A stretch of DNA of 56,772 nt from assembly GCA_018662305.1 (NCBI GenBank), contig JABJGI010000157.1, forward strand, positions 1-56,772, in the 5' to 3' direction. Positions 54,966 to 56,772 of the stretch are shown one piece after another. The notes beneath the pieces are model-generated. The model did not search any database and was not told the DNA's origin. It worked only from the letters and a program-made list of their open reading frames with translations. This DNA is from Porticoccaceae bacterium. GTDB lineage: Bacteria; Pseudomonadota; Gammaproteobacteria; Pseudomonadales; GM7GCV1. The translations under genes were made by a program, and so were the position numbers. The stretch's first letter is position 1. Each line of letters begins with the position of its first letter.

Positions 54966-55736
54966 ATGGCCGTTAGTCTTAAGACAGCAGAAGAATTCGA
55001 AAAAATGCGGGTAGCAGGACGACTGGCGTCTGAAGTTCTAGAAATGATTGCACCTCATGTGGTCGCAGGTATCTCGACCGGAGAGCTGGACCGAATCTGC
55101 CACAAATATATTGTTGAAGAGCAAAAAGCGATTCCGGCCCCCCTAAATTATCGAGGATTTCCGAAATCCATCTGCACCTCCATCAACCAGGTGGTGTGCC
55201 ATGGAATTCCCGACGACAAACGTGTCTTAAAAAACGGCGATATCATCAATATCGACATTACCGTTATTAAAGACGGATATCACGGCGATACCAGCAACAT
55301 GTTTTTTGTGGGTGACGTACCCTCTCACGCTCAGCGTCTTTGCACCATCACTCAGGAATGTCTGTACAAAGCCATTTCTATTGTTAAGCCTGGCGCAACT
55401 CTTGGAGATATCGGCGCAACCATACAGAAGCATGCAGAATCCAATTACTACTCCGTTGTCCGCGACTACTGCGGTCACGGTATCGGCAAGGTGTTCCATG
55501 AAGATCCTCAAGTACTGCACTACGGCAGAGCGGGTAGCGGTATGGAGCTAAAAGAAGGCATGACTTTTACCATTGAGCCAATGATCAATGCCGGCTCGCT
55601 GCACACAAAACTCAAACCAGATGAATGGACTGTGGTAACCAAAGATGGGCGCCTCTCTGCTCAATACGAACACACCATGGGCGTAACTGCCGAGGGTGTT
55701 GAAGTTTTTACCGCCAGATCCGACGAATCATTTTGA
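54966..55736 (+). CDS. map: methionine aminopeptidase type I
   Basis: NQVVCHGIPDDKRVLKNGDIINIDI; GHGIGKVFHEDP; FTIEPM. Confidence 0.98.
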   Translation: MAVSLKTAEEFEKMRVAGRLASEVLEMIAPHVVAGISTGELDRICHKYIVEEQKAIPAPLNYRGFPKSICTSINQVVCHGIPDDKRVLKNGDIINIDITVIKDGYHGDTSNMFFVGDVPSHAQRLCTITQECLYKAISIVKPGATLGDIGATIQKHAESNYYSVVRDYCGHGIGKVFHEDPQVLHYGRAGSGMELKEGMTFTIEPMINAGSLHTKLKPDEWTVVTKDGRLSAQYEHTMGVTAEGVEVFTARSDESF

Positions 55737-56772
55737 TTAAGTTTAAAAAAATCAGCTTCGGCAAAAATACCCGCCTTGTCAGTCCTGGTCTGAACGAACT
55801 GAGCTTTTTCGCGGAAGATCGATTCCTCGAAGTTCTCGCAGGTTGCCCCAGTGGTGAGCGTGTCGATCTTTTTAAAACGACTCTGGAAGCCGCTGATCAG
55901 CATCTATATAACCGATTCCGAGAGGGCGAAAATGTTGCCAAGCTAACTCGCGATAGAGCCCGTTTTATGGATCGGCTGATATTCCACGCATGGTCCCTCT
56001 TCAGCTGGGACGACAATATCAGCCTTCTCGCCGTGGGTGGTTATGGCCGCGAAGAGATGTTCCCCCAGTCAGATATCGATTTGCTTTTCCTAACACGCAA
56101 AGACAATCACTCCCACTACAGAGAATCGATCCAGGGCTTCACCACCCTACTCTGGGATTTACAGTTAAAAATTGGCCACAGCGTCAGAACGCCAAAACAG
56201 TGCGCCACCTTGGCAAAAACCGATGTCACCGTTATCACCAACCTAATGGAATCTCGGACAATAGTGGGTGACGACGAGCTGCGAGTGGAAATGGACTACT
56301 TGATCCGACCAGAAAAAATCTGGCCTGCAGCGCAGTTTTATCAAGCCAAGCTGGAAGAACAACAAGCACGCCACGCTCGACACGGTATTTCCGAATACGA
56401 TATGGAGCCCAATGCAAAGGAATCACCCGGAGCACTGCGCGACATACAAACCCTAAGCTGGATTGCAACCAGGCTCTATGGGGTCTCCAGTCTCGAAGCA
56501 CTGGCTGGCAAAGGAATCTACACAGAAGAAGAATATGTCGGACTTTCTTCTGCTCAACTCTTTCTCTCCAGGGTTCGATTCGGCCTGCATATGCTTACCG
56601 ACAAACCTATGGATCAATTGCAGTTTGCCTACCAACGTCAACTCGCTGAAGTCTTTGGCTACGAGGACACTCCTGAGCGGATGGCGGTTGAAGTCTTTAT
56701 GCGCGACTACTACAGAACAGTTGGCACTATCCGAGAAATTAGCGACGTATTGATGCAGGTGCTTCTGGAGAA
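55733..56772 (+). CDS. glnD: [protein-PII] uridylyltransferase, truncated by window end
   Basis: not in ORF track; TTG start overlapping the map stop (TTGA); reads ...LLAVGGYGREEMFPQSDIDLLFL...WDLQLKIGHSVRT...LRDIQTLSWIA. Confidence 0.9.
   Translation, partial: MIKFKKISFGKNTRLVSPGLNELSFFAEDRFLEVLAGCPSGERVDLFKTTLEAADQHLYNRFREGENVAKLTRDRARFMDRLIFHAWSLFSWDDNISLLAVGGYGREEMFPQSDIDLLFLTRKDNHSHYRESIQGFTTLLWDLQLKIGHSVRTPKQCATLAKTDVTVITNLMESRTIVGDDELRVEMDYLIRPEKIWPAAQFYQAKLEEQQARHARHGISEYDMEPNAKESPGALRDIQTLSWIATRLYGVSSLEALAGKGIYTEEEYVGLSSAQLFLSRVRFGLHMLTDKPMDQLQFAYQRQLAEVFGYEDTPERMAVEVFMRDYYRTVGTIREISDVLMQVLLE

Overview
The window is core-genome DNA from a gammaproteobacterium, probably a marine Cellvibrionales-like lineage (inferred from gene content and order). 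I see no rRNA, tRNA, CRISPR array, phage or transposase. Main blocks: (i) lysR, aroC, prmB, folE, sixA, DUF4389, gpsA, htpG; (ii) a secreted small protein and a tandem pair of MJ1255/VC2487-type glycosyltransferases; (iii) the TCA cluster sucDC-lpd-sucBA-sdhBADC, divergent from gltA; (iv) DUF1653, a diguanylate cyclase, and GT39, GT2 and UPF0104 membrane proteins; (v) eno-kdsA-pyrG and a Tat-type HiPIP; (vi) a co-directional run of about 19 kb, rpsB-tsf-pyrH-frr-uppS-cdsA-dxr-rseP-bamA-skp-lpxD-fabZ-lpxA-lpxB-rnhB-dnaE-tilS; (vii) serC-serA, then map-glnD (glnD truncated by the window end). No obvious new multi-gene system is present. The most unusual signal is a recurring pattern of short imperfect tandem duplications (6-20 nt units) at or just after stop codons (aroC/lysR, htpG, lpd, sucA, kdsA, pyrG, HiPIP/tilS, lpxD/fabZ, pyrH). 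Other items: a near-consensus sigma32 promoter at htpG, two perfect palindromes in the sdh/gltA divergent region, accA missing between dnaE and tilS, a long acidic tail on ribosomal protein S2, and an alphaproteobacterial-type SerC. All calls are from reading the sequence; no database searches were run.
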